Source of the DNA: Cyanobacteria bacterium FACHB-502
GTDB lineage: Bacteria; Cyanobacteriota; Cyanobacteriia; Elainellales; Elainellaceae
Direction of reading: 5' to 3'
Assembly (NCBI GenBank): GCA_014695325.1
Contig: JACJNZ010000077.1
Span: forward strand, 1-64,000
DNA: 64,000 nt
Numbering within the stretch: the first letter of the stretch is position 1; each line of letters begins with the position of its first letter. The notes beneath the pieces were generated by a model. The model was not told where the DNA came from. It ran no database searches and saw nothing but the letters and a program-made list of their open reading frames with translations. The translations under genes and the position numbers were made by a program. Shown one piece after another: positions 20,437-28,795 of this stretch.

Positions 20437-20967
20437 CTAATCTTTGATTCTGACTCCAATCACAGGCGCATTGAAGCGGTAGGTGAGCCCTTCCAACTCG
20501 AGGGGCGTTCCAACCTTGATTTTGGTGTTGCCCAGAACAGGACCATTTTCAACAATTTGAGCATTGCCGCCCAGCGTGACCATCATGTCTACGGTGTAGT
20601 TCAATTCTGGACGCGGATCAGGAAACGACTTCACGGAACCATCGGGTTGAGGAACGGCTACCGTGCGCGGAAGCTGCTGCACTCCCAGGACATTCACCTG
20701 ACCGAAGGGCTGATTGCGGATGATGATGTTGGTCTTCTTTTCGTCTTCCAGCGACTTGATCAACGCCTGCGGATCGCGCACCGTCAAACCCCGAACGATC
20801 ACATCAACTTCGATCGGCTTGGTTGACGTACCTACTTGCGCCACAGAGCCACCGCTTCCCGGCAACAGAAACAGCCCGACCAGCACCAGCAGAATTACCA
20901 GACCTGCACCCAGATCGAGAATGCTAATTTTGCCAAATAGCCGACCTTTAGAATCCAAAATAGCCAT
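20437..20967 (-). CDS. DUF4330 family membrane-anchored protein
   Basis: 176 residues from ATG. The N-terminus MAILDSKGRLFGKISILDLGA, followed by one membrane segment (GLVILLVLVGLFLLPGSG), is the hallmark of DUF4330, a family found mostly in cyanobacteria. The C-terminal 145 residues form a soluble domain with IEVDVIVRGLTVRDPQALI and VTLGGNAQIVENGPVLGNTKIKVGTPLELEG. Its topology suggests a single N-terminal anchor with the body outside the cytoplasm (inference). Function is unknown. It is a single-gene unit; the 370 bp upstream hold its promoter region. Confidence 0.9.
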   Translation of the reverse strand: MAILDSKGRLFGKISILDLGAGLVILLVLVGLFLLPGSGGSVAQVGTSTKPIEVDVIVRGLTVRDPQALIKSLEDEKKTNIIIRNQPFGQVNVLGVQQLPRTVAVPQPDGSVKSFPDPRPELNYTVDMMVTLGGNAQIVENGPVLGNTKIKVGTPLELEGLTYRFNAPVIGVRIKD

Positions 20968-21337
20968 TGGGTTGAGCAGTGCCCAGCACCGGATGAAAAG
21001 AGCAAGATCATTGTAGGCGAAGTTGGCACATTGAAGTCACTGACCCAATCATTTTCGCAGATCGTTTCAATTAGGCATTGCGATAGACCATTTCGACGCT
21101 ACAGAGGGAATGCTTAAAATAGCGATCAGAGAACTGAACATCGGCTGAAACATTTCATTTTGCTGCTTCGTCTAACGAATAATAGGGCGTTTGGTTTTGC
21201 CCAGTTTGGTTTTGCCTATTGGATCTTGAATGCAAACTACGATCGCTGCATCCTAACCCACTCAGCCCCCAATCCCTTGCAGCAAAATCTGTCTACGCAT
21301 CCTTAATGAACCTGCACTCTGAGAACCACAGTCAGAT
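20968..21337. other. Intergenic region between divergent DUF4330 and M48 genes
   Basis: 370 bp. Apart from a duplication of GTTTGGTTTTGCC/AGTTTGGTTTTGCC near 21188-21215, I see no RNA, frame or terminator. Both genes start outward from here, so it must contain two promoters. Confidence 0.55.
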
Positions 21338-22186
21338 ATGCTTAATTTTTTCGATCGCCTCTCGCTCTATTTCCGTCGTCGCTGGCTATATGGGCTGCTA
21401 TCGCTGTTTACCGCAGTGAGTCTGGTCATCGCGACCCCACATACTTCGCAGGCAGTTCCCTTGCTCGATTTGCTGCTGCGCGGTGTGCAGGTGCTTCAGC
21501 TTTCGACTCTGTCGGATCAGCAAGAAGTTTCACTGGGACGACAAATTAATCAGCAGCTCGTTTCAGAAGAAATCAAGATCTACAACAATCCGACAATCAC
21601 GCAATACGTGAATCAGATCGGACAGCGGCTTGCACCGTTTAGCGATCGTCCCAACATTCCCTATACCTTTCAAGTTGTGGAAGGCGATCAGATCAACGCT
21701 TTTGCCACAATGGGCGGCTTTGTCTACGTCACCACGGGTTTGCTGAAAGCGGCAGACAACGAGGCGCAGCTTGCCAGCGTCATTGCCCACGAAATCGGAC
21801 ATATCGCAGGTCGTCATGCGGTCGAAAATTTGCGGGAAGGCGCACTGGCTTCAGGACTGGTTTCGGCAGCGGGACTCGATCGCAATGCCGCAGTGCGGTT
21901 GGGCGTGGAGTTTGCCGTACGTCGCCCCAACAGCCGCCAGGACGAACTTGAAGCCGACCAAAAAGGACTGGCAAACCTGAGACGAACGCGCTATGCACCA
22001 GGGGCAATGGTTGACTTTATGGAAAAGCTGGCAAACCAGCGATCGATTCCTTCGTTTCTCAGCACCCACCCGGCGGTACGCGATCGAATTGTTGCCCTCG
22101 ATCGAACGATCGATCCGGCAACGGCAAATATGGGAGATGGATTAGATAGTGCCACTTATCGATCGAAGATTGCTTCGGTGAGATAG
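21338..22186 (+). CDS. M48 family metalloprotease
   Basis: 282 residues from ATG. A signal or anchor segment lies at about residues 14-38 (LYGLLSLFTAVSLVIATPHTSQA). The peptidase domain contains the zinc motif HEIGH (in VIAHEIGHIAGRH, about residue 150) and the third ligand region ELEADQKGL (about 204). The N-terminal part SLGRQINQQLVSEEIKIYNNPTITQYVNQIGQRL is typical of BepA/YfgC-like M48 proteases without the TPR half. It should act in the periplasm on misfolded envelope proteins; this is inference from the family. It ends about 30 bp before a strong inverted repeat that could terminate transcription. Confidence 0.93.
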   Translation: MLNFFDRLSLYFRRRWLYGLLSLFTAVSLVIATPHTSQAVPLLDLLLRGVQVLQLSTLSDQQEVSLGRQINQQLVSEEIKIYNNPTITQYVNQIGQRLAPFSDRPNIPYTFQVVEGDQINAFATMGGFVYVTTGLLKAADNEAQLASVIAHEIGHIAGRHAVENLREGALASGLVSAAGLDRNAAVRLGVEFAVRRPNSRQDELEADQKGLANLRRTRYAPGAMVDFMEKLANQRSIPSFLSTHPAVRDRIVALDRTIDPATANMGDGLDSATYRSKIASVR

Positions 22187-22216
22187 GGCAAGGTTGGACT
22201 GGTGTTTGAGGCTTTG

Positions 22217-22250
22217 CAGCCCCCTAAATCCCCCAATTCTGGGGGACTTT
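22217..22250 (+). repeat. Inverted-repeat (MITE/REP-like) element, copy 1
   Basis: The sequence begins GCCCCCTAAATCCCCC and continues AATTCTGGGGGACTTT. A CCCCCA/TGGGGG hairpin with a 4-nt loop sits at its core and a TTTTAAA-containing stretch follows. It could end the M48 transcript. A related copy in opposite orientation lies at 22861-22917. Confidence 0.85.
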
Positions 22251-22365
22251 GAGTTTTAAAGGGATAGTTCTGAAATTAGTTTTGAAGCTCTGAAACCGAT
22301 ATTTTATGCTTCACTAGCATCCTATGACTTGAAATCGATATTCCCTGCACCACCCAATGATTCGC

Positions 22366-22821
22366 TTAGCGAATTGCTAAATTGCTGGGGACTTTAAAGT
22401 CCTCAACAACCTGCAAAGTTATCCCGCTTTTCTCAAAGTAAATTAGCTCAGTTTTGAATTTAGTGATATCTATCATGTAACCGACTAAGCCTTCGTCAGT
22501 GCTGATTAAAAATAGCCAATCCGAGAACCAATTCCAAGGACCGCCCCAGCACCAATCGTCTCCTATCTCGATGCGAAAACATAATTGGTTGTTACTGAAA
22601 ACACTCCGACGAAGTTGAGAGCGATATTTCTGTTCATACTCTATCTCTGTGTTTGCAATAATACTTCTCCATTCCTTGCCTTCTGTGAAAAGGGCATCGT
22701 CAAGCAGCGTTTGAAAATCATAATCTTGCGATCGTGTCATGTACTCTAATGTCTCAATATCCTCGCTTGCCAGTTCAGGTTGCAGGTTGAGAATTAAGCC
22801 GATTTCAAACGCAGTTCCCAT
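22366..22821 (-). CDS. Hypothetical protein bracketed by inverted elements
   Basis: 151 residues from ATG; no family recognised. The sequence is acidic and aromatic-rich, with a Trp/Gly cluster (DDWCWGGPWNWFSDWLFLISTDEG, about residues 90-115) that resembles small immunity-like or SMI1/barstar-type globular proteins only in general character; I do not claim such a link. No signal peptide or membrane segment. It is flanked by two copies of the same repeat element in opposite orientations (22217-22250 and 22861-22917). The gene body is AT-richer than its surroundings. Together these suggest a transferred or mobilised cargo gene (inference). Confidence 0.6.
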   Translation of the reverse strand: MGTAFEIGLILNLQPELASEDIETLEYMTRSQDYDFQTLLDDALFTEGKEWRSIIANTEIEYEQKYRSQLRRSVFSNNQLCFRIEIGDDWCWGGPWNWFSDWLFLISTDEGLVGYMIDITKFKTELIYFEKSGITLQVVEDFKVPSNLAIR

Positions 22822-22860
22822 AGGACGTTGACAAAGATGCTTAGAAATTTCTCCTATTTT

Positions 22861-22917
22861 AAAGTCCCCCTCGCGCTTTCAGCGCGGCAGATTAAAAATG
22901 GGGGATTTAGGGGGCAA
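22861..22917 (-). repeat. Inverted-repeat (MITE/REP-like) element, copy 2
   Basis: Read on the minus strand it starts GCCCCCTAAATCCCCCA, as copy 1 does, and ends AGGGGGACTTT. Between the arms lies an extra perfect hairpin CGCGCT-GAA-AGCGCG. Its orientation is opposite to that of copy 1. Confidence 0.85.
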
Positions 22918-22954
22918 TGCAGGACTCCTAATACGATTCTTCAAACAGTACTTT

Positions 22955-24643
22955 TTAATCCCTCTGGGTCTGGCAGAACTGCACCAGCCAATCTTTCACA
23001 ACATAAGTTGCTCGGCAGTCATCTTCGTTGTAGCGCAGGATTAAATCTAGATAGGTTCGATCGCCTGTAGCAACCCACTGGTCATACCAGCAGACGGACT
23101 GTGCCCCATTTGCCTCTGGGTCGCGCCAGTCGAAGCCAACCCAGCGGGCGATCGGTTTCAGCGCATAGCTTTCCACAGGGAGGATGGCAACGCGGGTGAT
23201 CCGCTCATGCAGATCCACAAAGCGATGGATCAGGGGCGCGATCAGGTGGGTGGGGGTGCCGTAGGTTTGGGCAAGACGTTTGGCGGTTTGCACTTCGTAG
23301 GGGCAGAAGTGATAGATAGGTGCATCGGGGTATTGCCAGACCAGATCGAGGAATTTTTGCCACGCCAGGGATTCGTCAGTCTGGTTTTCTGCAAGCAGTG
23401 CGTGGAAGGTTTCGGTTTGGTTGAGGCGATCGACCACCAGCACACCATGCAAATAGACAATATTCTGTTCGGGGGCGGCTTCGATGTCAAAGTAAAGTTC
23501 GATCGGGGCAGTGGGTAATTCTGCCTCAGACAGCAGCGGGTAGGGGACGGGTTCCTGGGGTAGGCAGTCTGGCAAGGCCTCATTCGTTAAAGCTGCCTGT
23601 GCCTGACGAATCAGCCGATGGGCAACCTGCGGGCCAAATCCGGGCAAAGATTCAAGCTTTTTAGGCTGGATGGCGGCCAGAGCTTCGAGCGTTGTAATCT
23701 GATGCTCTTTGAGATAGATGTAGCGGCTGGGGGTGACTCCGGGCAACAGCGACAGGTGAATCTGGCTCTGAGCGATGCCATAGCAGTGGCTATACCAGTG
23801 ACACAGATCGCAACGATTGCTGGAGATAAAAATTTCAGGTTCTTCGGGGTGCAGCAGCGTTTCGATGCAGCCTTGCAGCGTTTCTTCCATACGGGGCAGC
23901 AGTTCCGTCAGGTTAACCGCATACGCTCCACGTCGGCGTAAAATCAGCCAGCTTGTTTCTGACCAGGCTCCCTGGACAGCTGCCAGCAAATAGGCATGAA
24001 ACGCAGCAACAACCTGATAATCAAGCTTAGGACGCTTACCTAACCGAATATCAACGGGTGCATAAATCCAATCACCAAAAATCGACTGTCCGGGCTGCTT
24101 CACCAGCAAATTTGGACTGCTGACCAACGTAATGCCATTTTCGATCACCACCAGCAAAACGCCCTGTGCGATGCGATCGACTCCCTGCTGCATCAGTTCC
24201 AGGGTTGCGGTAGCTCCGGCTGCCCAGTTGTTGGCAAAATAATCCGGCTGAATGGCAGGCTGTTCGAGCAAAATTTCCTGCTGGTGGGTCTGGCTATCTT
24301 GCTTTAGCTTTAGCAAATAATTGCTGGGCGGATCTTGCAGCGATCGATCGCCATAGACATCCAGAAACGAGCGACGGCGACATCGCTGGAAGGTAAACAG
24401 CAGATCGTCGGTTAAATAAATCGTTTGCAGTTCAGCAAGAGTTTCTGATTCGAGCAATTCGGGCAAAATGATACCCGAAGCCGAAACATCAGGTACAACG
24501 GCGGGAATCAAAATCGGGCGAGAAGCAGTTTCTTCAGAGTTGCGCTTTGTGCTGATGATAGGCTGCTGGCTGGACACAAGACTGAGTGAGGCTGGCAACG
24601 ACTCAGCCCCCACAAACTCCGGCTGGTGAGGGTTAGCCGTCAA
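22955..24643 (-). CDS. TM0106-type RecB-like putative nuclease
   Basis: 562 residues from a TTG at 24643, chosen because GGAGG sits 3 nt upstream; no ATG exists near the N-terminus. The family core starts near residue 75 (YLTDDLLFTFQRCRRRSFLDVYGD), so the first 70 residues are extra. A Cys cluster FISSNRCDLCHWYSHCYGIA (about 275-292) resembles the Fe-S or metal cysteines of RecB-type proteins. A helix-hairpin-helix (KLESLPGFGPQVAHRLIRQA, about 330) follows. The C-terminal part has an RNase H/exonuclease-like domain (ELYFDIEAAP, YHFCPYEVQTAKRLA, YNEDDCRATYVVKDWL). It is likely a DNA- or RNA-acting nuclease; substrate and role are not established. A hairpin overlaps its ribosome site. Confidence 0.87.
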   Translation of the reverse strand: MTANPHQPEFVGAESLPASLSLVSSQQPIISTKRNSEETASRPILIPAVVPDVSASGIILPELLESETLAELQTIYLTDDLLFTFQRCRRRSFLDVYGDRSLQDPPSNYLLKLKQDSQTHQQEILLEQPAIQPDYFANNWAAGATATLELMQQGVDRIAQGVLLVVIENGITLVSSPNLLVKQPGQSIFGDWIYAPVDIRLGKRPKLDYQVVAAFHAYLLAAVQGAWSETSWLILRRRGAYAVNLTELLPRMEETLQGCIETLLHPEEPEIFISSNRCDLCHWYSHCYGIAQSQIHLSLLPGVTPSRYIYLKEHQITTLEALAAIQPKKLESLPGFGPQVAHRLIRQAQAALTNEALPDCLPQEPVPYPLLSEAELPTAPIELYFDIEAAPEQNIVYLHGVLVVDRLNQTETFHALLAENQTDESLAWQKFLDLVWQYPDAPIYHFCPYEVQTAKRLAQTYGTPTHLIAPLIHRFVDLHERITRVAILPVESYALKPIARWVGFDWRDPEANGAQSVCWYDQWVATGDRTYLDLILRYNEDDCRATYVVKDWLVQFCQTQRD

Positions 24644-24669
24644 AGTCCTCCATCCTGAAGCGAGGATGG
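24641..24669 (-). promoter_or_regulatory. Hairpin overlapping the ribosome-binding site of the RecB-like nuclease gene
   Basis: CCATCCT (24650-24656) and AGGATGG (24663-24669) form a perfect 7-bp stem with a 6-nt loop. On the mRNA (minus strand) the stem's 3' arm runs into GGAGG (24647-24651), which is 3 nt from the TTG start. The arrangement could restrict initiation, or it may be a leftover end of an IS200/IS605-type element, whose ends carry similar hairpins. Not proven. Confidence 0.5.
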
Positions 24670-25003
24670 CAACTAGGAATTCCGATCGCAGCGTTTCGTA
24701 CCCTAAAATCCATACGAAGATTTACGCAATTGCTCTCCTATGACTTTAACTTATCTTGCAAAATTGTGCTAAAGTTCGCGAGTTTTTCAGACCACTAACT
24801 CCTTCCTAATTCCTGCTTCTTCACCCGCTTTCCCTGAGCCGCAAAGCTCAAAAGATAATACGTTACGCTGCGCTAACGCATCCTGCATAAGCAACACAAG
24901 CAACGTTACCCCCATCCCCTCATCCACCCTTTACCCCACCCTCCCAGCCAAAGTTGCTAGAATTCGAGCAATCCCCCGCGTCCGATGCTTTCGCCCTTCT
25001 TCT

Positions 25004-26200
25004 ATGACCCTCACCCCCATCCTCCTGGAACTGGAAAAGCACCGTCAGCAATTCCCGGCACTGCGGCAAAAAGCCTATTTTAACTATGGTGGACAGGGAC
25101 CCATGACCCAGAGCGCAATCGATGCGATTATGCATGGGCATCAGTTCCTTCAGGAAATTGGACCGTTTTCTGACGAAGCGAATCGCTGGCTGATGCAGGA
25201 AGGGCAAAAAATGCGAGAGACGATCGCCGTTGAGCTGGGTGTTTCGATCGCGACCGTTGCGCTGACTGAAGATGTGACCGTGGGCTGCAATATTGCGCTG
25301 TGGGGTGTGGATTGGCAAGCGGGAGATCATCTGCTGCTGTCGGACTGTGAGCATCCAGGGGTGATTGCAGCAGCGCAGGAGATTAGGCGACGGTTTGGCG
25401 TAGAAATTACCACCTGCCCCCTGCGGTCAACGCTGAACGAAGGGGATCCGGTGGCGACCCTTGCAGCGCATCTCAAGCCGACAACTCGGATGGTCGCGAT
25501 TAGCCATATTCTGTGGAACACCGGGCAGGTCTTGCCGCTAAAGGAAATCGCATCAGTATGCCACAGCTACCCGACTAAGGGAGAGCCAATTTATTTGCTG
25601 GTAGATGCGGCGCAGTCGGTGGGAATGCTGCCTCTAAATCTGGATGCCCTGGACGTGGATTTTTATGCTTTTACCGGGCACAAGTGGTGGTGTGGTGCAG
25701 CCGGAATCGGGGGACTATACGTTCGATCGCCTGTTCTGGAAACCTTTAGCCCGACGTTTATTGGCTGGCGCGGCATTACAAAAGATGCCAAAGGCAATCC
25801 GACCGGATGGCAGCCCGACGGACGACGGTTTGAAATTGCCACCTCAGACTATACGTTATTTGCCGGGTTGAGACAGGCGATCGCCACCCATCGCACTTGG
25901 GGCACTACCGAAGCTCGCTATCAGCGTATTTTGCATCTCAGCCGCATTCTCTGGCAAAAGCTGAACAACATTCCCTGGATTCGATGCCTTCGTACAAGTC
26001 CGCCGGAGTCGGGGCTGGTGTCGTTTCAGGTGATGGGGCAGGAGGACAACGTTCACGGGCGACTGGTGCAGTTCCTTGAAAAGCGGGGCTTTTTGCTGCG
26101 GACGATTCTCGACCCGGACTGCGTGCGCGCCTGCGTGCATTATTTGACGCTGGAATCTGAAATCGATCGCCTCATCGAAACGATCGAAAAATTTCAGTAA
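25004..26200 (+). CDS. Class V aminotransferase-fold PLP enzyme, cystine C-S lyase (C-DES)-like
   Basis: 398 residues from ATG. The start QFPALRQKAYFNYGGQGPM and the segment ALTEDVTVGCNIALWGVDWQAGDHLLLSDCEHPGV resemble Synechocystis C-DES, a PLP enzyme that splits cystine and feeds sulfur into Fe-S assembly. PLP-site residues are visible: DAAQSVG with the cofactor Asp (about residue 205) and TGHKWWCG with the Schiff-base Lys (about 226). A cysteine desulfurase of the NifS type would have an active-site Cys loop, which I do not see. So a C-S lyase or related epimerase is the better guess. The 360-bp upstream gap contains the nuclease hairpin and C-rich, low-complexity DNA but no further gene. 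Confidence 0.82.
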   Translation: MTLTPILLELEKHRQQFPALRQKAYFNYGGQGPMTQSAIDAIMHGHQFLQEIGPFSDEANRWLMQEGQKMRETIAVELGVSIATVALTEDVTVGCNIALWGVDWQAGDHLLLSDCEHPGVIAAAQEIRRRFGVEITTCPLRSTLNEGDPVATLAAHLKPTTRMVAISHILWNTGQVLPLKEIASVCHSYPTKGEPIYLLVDAAQSVGMLPLNLDALDVDFYAFTGHKWWCGAAGIGGLYVRSPVLETFSPTFIGWRGITKDAKGNPTGWQPDGRRFEIATSDYTLFAGLRQAIATHRTWGTTEARYQRILHLSRILWQKLNNIPWIRCLRTSPPESGLVSFQVMGQEDNVHGRLVQFLEKRGFLLRTILDPDCVRACVHYLTLESEIDRLIETIEKFQ

Positions 26201-26401
26201 TTGGTCAAGCTCCTCTCTATCTCCCGATAGAAACCATTGAAAAAATCCAATAATTTATCCAAGCCGTAGCACTTGTTACGGTAACTTCATGAACGTACGT
26301 TAAGCTACGAAAAGTAGGAATTTTTTGACCGAGCTGATTTGACTGGGTTGATTTGACTGGGTTGAACTGAAAGTAGAGATAGCAAGTAGAGTCAGAGCGT
26401 T

Positions 26402-27787
26402 ATGCAAACTTCTGTACAGCAACCTGCCCCTCCTTCTGGGCGGCATCAAGTGGTGATTGTCGGTGGCGGATTTGGTGGCCTGTATGCCGCGAAAGCCTTT
26501 CGACGTGCCCCCGTCGATGTAACGCTAATCGATAAGCGTAATTTTCACTTATTCCAGCCTTTGCTATATCAGGTTGCAACGGGAAGCCTCTCTCCTGCTG
26601 ATATTTCCTCGCCGCTTCGCAGCATTTTGAGTCGCCACAGAAATACCCATGTGCTGTTGGAAGAAGTCACTGACATCGACCCGGAACGCCAGGTCGTCAT
26701 CATGCCGGGCATGGAGCAGCCCTACGACACGCTGATTATCGCCACGGGCGTGAGCCACTTCTATTTTGGGAATGACCAGTGGAAGTCGATCGCCCCCGGA
26801 CTGAAAACCGTCGAAGACGCGCTGGAAATTCGCCGCAAGATTTTCATGGCGTTTGAAGCAGCCGAAAAAGAAACCGATCCTGAAAGACGGCGGGCGTGGC
26901 TCAATTTCGTCGTGGTGGGTGGCGGTCCGACCGGGGTGGAACTGGCAGGCGCAATCTCAGAACTAGCCCATAAAACGCTAAAGGACGATTTTCGCAAGAT
27001 TGACACCAGCGAGGCACAAATTATTCTGCTGGAAGGAGTCGATCGCGTGCTGCCGCCCTACCCACAGGAACTATCCGAGAAAGCGATGGCGTCGCTGCAA
27101 AAGCTGGGCGTGACCGTTCGGACCAAAACCCTGGTTACTCAGATCGACGGCGACACTGTGACGGCAAAAGAGGGCGATCGCATCGAGCAAATCCCGGCAA
27201 AAACGGTGCTGTGGGCAGCCGGAGTCAAGGCATCGGGAATGGGCGAAGTGCTGGAAAAACGCACGGGCGCAACGCTCGATCGAGCGGGACGAGTGATGGT
27301 CGAACCCGATTTGAGCGTTTCGAACTATCCCAATATTTTTGTGATTGGCGATCTGGCGCACTTTGCTCACCAGGAAGGAAAAGTGCTACCGGGTGTGGCT
27401 CCCGTTGCCATGCAGCAGGGGCAGTATGTGGCGAAACTGATTTGGCAGCGACTTCATCAGTTGACTTTGCCGCCGTTTAGCTATTCTGACTTCGGTAGCA
27501 TGGCGGTGATCGGGCAAAACGAAGCGGTGGTCAATCTAGGCTTTGTCAAATTCACAGGCATTCTGGCATGGCTATTCTGGATGTTCGCTCACATTTACTA
27601 TCTCATTGAGTTTGATAACAAGCTGGTGGTCATGATCCAGTGGGGCTGGAGCTACTTTACGCGCAAGCGTGGAGCTAGACTGATCACCGGAGAAGCTGAC
27701 CTATTTGAGGTAGGCATTGATGCCAAAGGCGAGTTCCATGTACCAGAGCATCCAAGGGAGCATCAGAATACACCTGTGAATGTGTAG
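26402..27787 (+). CDS. Type II NAD(P)H dehydrogenase (NDH-2)
   Basis: 461 residues from ATG. FAD-binding Rossmann motif VVIVGGGFGGLYAAK at about 18-32, quinone/FAD region RNFHLFQPLLYQVATG, NAD(P)-binding VVVGGGPTGVELAGAISEL (about 172), second FAD motif NIFVIGDLAH (about 317) and the C-terminal amphipathic membrane-binding region (AWLFWMFAHIYYLIEF). This fits single-subunit NDH-2 enzymes, which oxidise NAD(P)H and reduce plastoquinone on the cytoplasmic face of the membrane without proton pumping. Which of the cyanobacterial NdbA/B/C types it is cannot be decided here. It is a single-gene unit with a 200-bp upstream region containing two copies of TTTGACTGGGTTGA. Confidence 0.93.
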   Translation: MQTSVQQPAPPSGRHQVVIVGGGFGGLYAAKAFRRAPVDVTLIDKRNFHLFQPLLYQVATGSLSPADISSPLRSILSRHRNTHVLLEEVTDIDPERQVVIMPGMEQPYDTLIIATGVSHFYFGNDQWKSIAPGLKTVEDALEIRRKIFMAFEAAEKETDPERRRAWLNFVVVGGGPTGVELAGAISELAHKTLKDDFRKIDTSEAQIILLEGVDRVLPPYPQELSEKAMASLQKLGVTVRTKTLVTQIDGDTVTAKEGDRIEQIPAKTVLWAAGVKASGMGEVLEKRTGATLDRAGRVMVEPDLSVSNYPNIFVIGDLAHFAHQEGKVLPGVAPVAMQQGQYVAKLIWQRLHQLTLPPFSYSDFGSMAVIGQNEAVVNLGFVKFTGILAWLFWMFAHIYYLIEFDNKLVVMIQWGWSYFTRKRGARLITGEADLFEVGIDAKGEFHVPEHPREHQNTPVNV

Positions 27788-28372
27788 CCAGCTTGGATAC
27801 GACTTTTTCAGACTTGAGCGGCTGACTTTTTTAGGCTGAGTCAACAAAAGCACTGGCTTAGGGTAGAGACATGGCGAAAAGGCGTCACTCAACCTAAGGT
27901 TCAGGAGAAATTCCATGAGACACACGGTGGATGCAGAAATTGGGGCACCGCTAGCCCGTTTCACCACTCACTTTAATTTCTGTGGTGTTGTGTCAAATTG
28001 GTGTTGTGTGACCTAACAGCGGATTGTGAATCCGAACCGCCCTCCGACTCTTCCAATGCTAGGGGAACTTAGTGCTTCTAAGGATTCTAAAGTTCCCCGA
28101 AATTGGGAACCCGATTGGGAAATCGCGGGGGCGATGTAAAACTTCTGATGCTTCTCCAACAATTTCTCAGGCTCCCTCCGGGGGGTAAAACACTTCCCTT
28201 ACCTTTCTATCTTTTGATGCTCCGTGGGCTGCCGGAGGTCTATGAATTGAGGGATTGCGATCGGCTAATGGCTATGCAATGGTAAGAGAAATTACGGAAT
28301 GTCCGTATCTTTCCCGAGTCGTTGTATTAAAGTTTTATTCCCTAAGGTCGTTTATTATCCCAAGGATTGCCT
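27788..28372. other. Intergenic region with a nested inverted repeat
   Basis: 585 bp without a supported gene. It contains the 9-bp stem described at 28062-28098 and a C/G-rich stretch near 28170-28240. Short frames here have no homology I recognise and poor starts. Confidence 0.6.
28062..28098. repeat. Inverted repeat GGGGAACTT/AAGTTCCCC
   Basis: Perfect 9-bp arms at 28062-28070 and 28090-28098 enclose 19 nt. GC-rich outer sequences (CCGCCCTCC and CGGGGGCG) partly match. The design resembles the other C/G-rich nested repeats in the window (22217, 36672, 55498). Confidence 0.75.
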
Positions 28373-28795
28373 GTGACTCCCTTACCCCGCTCTAGTTCTT
28401 CCTCGATAACGCTTGCTGCTCAAACCCTGGTTTTGAGAATTGACGGGCTCCGTAGCCAAAAAGGTGTGGTTCATCTTGCCGTTTTTGCCAGTGCAGATGG
28501 ATATCCTAAAGACATCAGCCGTGCCGTGCGATCGGGCAGTTTTGAAGTGGACGAAGCCCTGCTCGAAATTGAGCTGCCGGATTTGCCCTACGGGAAATAT
28601 GCCGTGACTGTGCATCATGACGAGAATATGGACGGTCAACTGAACTTCAACGCGATCGGTATTCCCCAAGAAGGCATCGGCTTTTCGAGTAATCCTCCAA
28701 TCTGGCTCGGTGCCCCTTCATTTGAAAAAGCGGCATTTGAGTTTGGTGCAAATCAGTCGATCGTCTCGATTACCATGAAATACCTCTTGAAGTAG
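28373..28795 (+). CDS. DUF2141 domain protein
   Basis: 140 residues from a GTG at 28373, preceded by AAGGA 6 nt upstream; a TTG two codons earlier is the alternative. The DUF2141 pattern is clear: LRIDGLRSQKGVVHLAVFASADGYP, then LPYGKYAVTVHHDENMDGQLNFN, then GIPQEGIGFSSNP. These small beta-sandwich proteins are usually exported. Here the N-terminal 18 residues (TPLPRSSSSSITLAAQTLV) are only weakly signal-like. Function of the family is unknown. The 3' end overlaps the convergent acyltransferase gene by 26 bp. Confidence 0.85.
   Translation: MTPLPRSSSSSITLAAQTLVLRIDGLRSQKGVVHLAVFASADGYPKDISRAVRSGSFEVDEALLEIELPDLPYGKYAVTVHHDENMDGQLNFNAIGIPQEGIGFSSNPPIWLGAPSFEKAAFEFGANQSIVSITMKYLLK

Noticed and set aside
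20162-20440. 92-codon plus-strand frame with hydrophobic INLLL repeats
   Set aside because: It starts at TTG without a ribosome site, and its only feature comes from a 15-bp tandem repeat. There is no gene-like codon use after the repeat.
22366-22821. Toxin-antitoxin or immunity gene
   Set aside because: The Trp/Gly-rich segment only superficially resembles such proteins, and there is no partner gene within the repeat-bracketed unit.
27701-27967. 88-codon minus-strand frame at the end of the NDH-2 gene
   Set aside because: It overlaps the end of a well-supported gene on the other strand and shows no recognisable domain.
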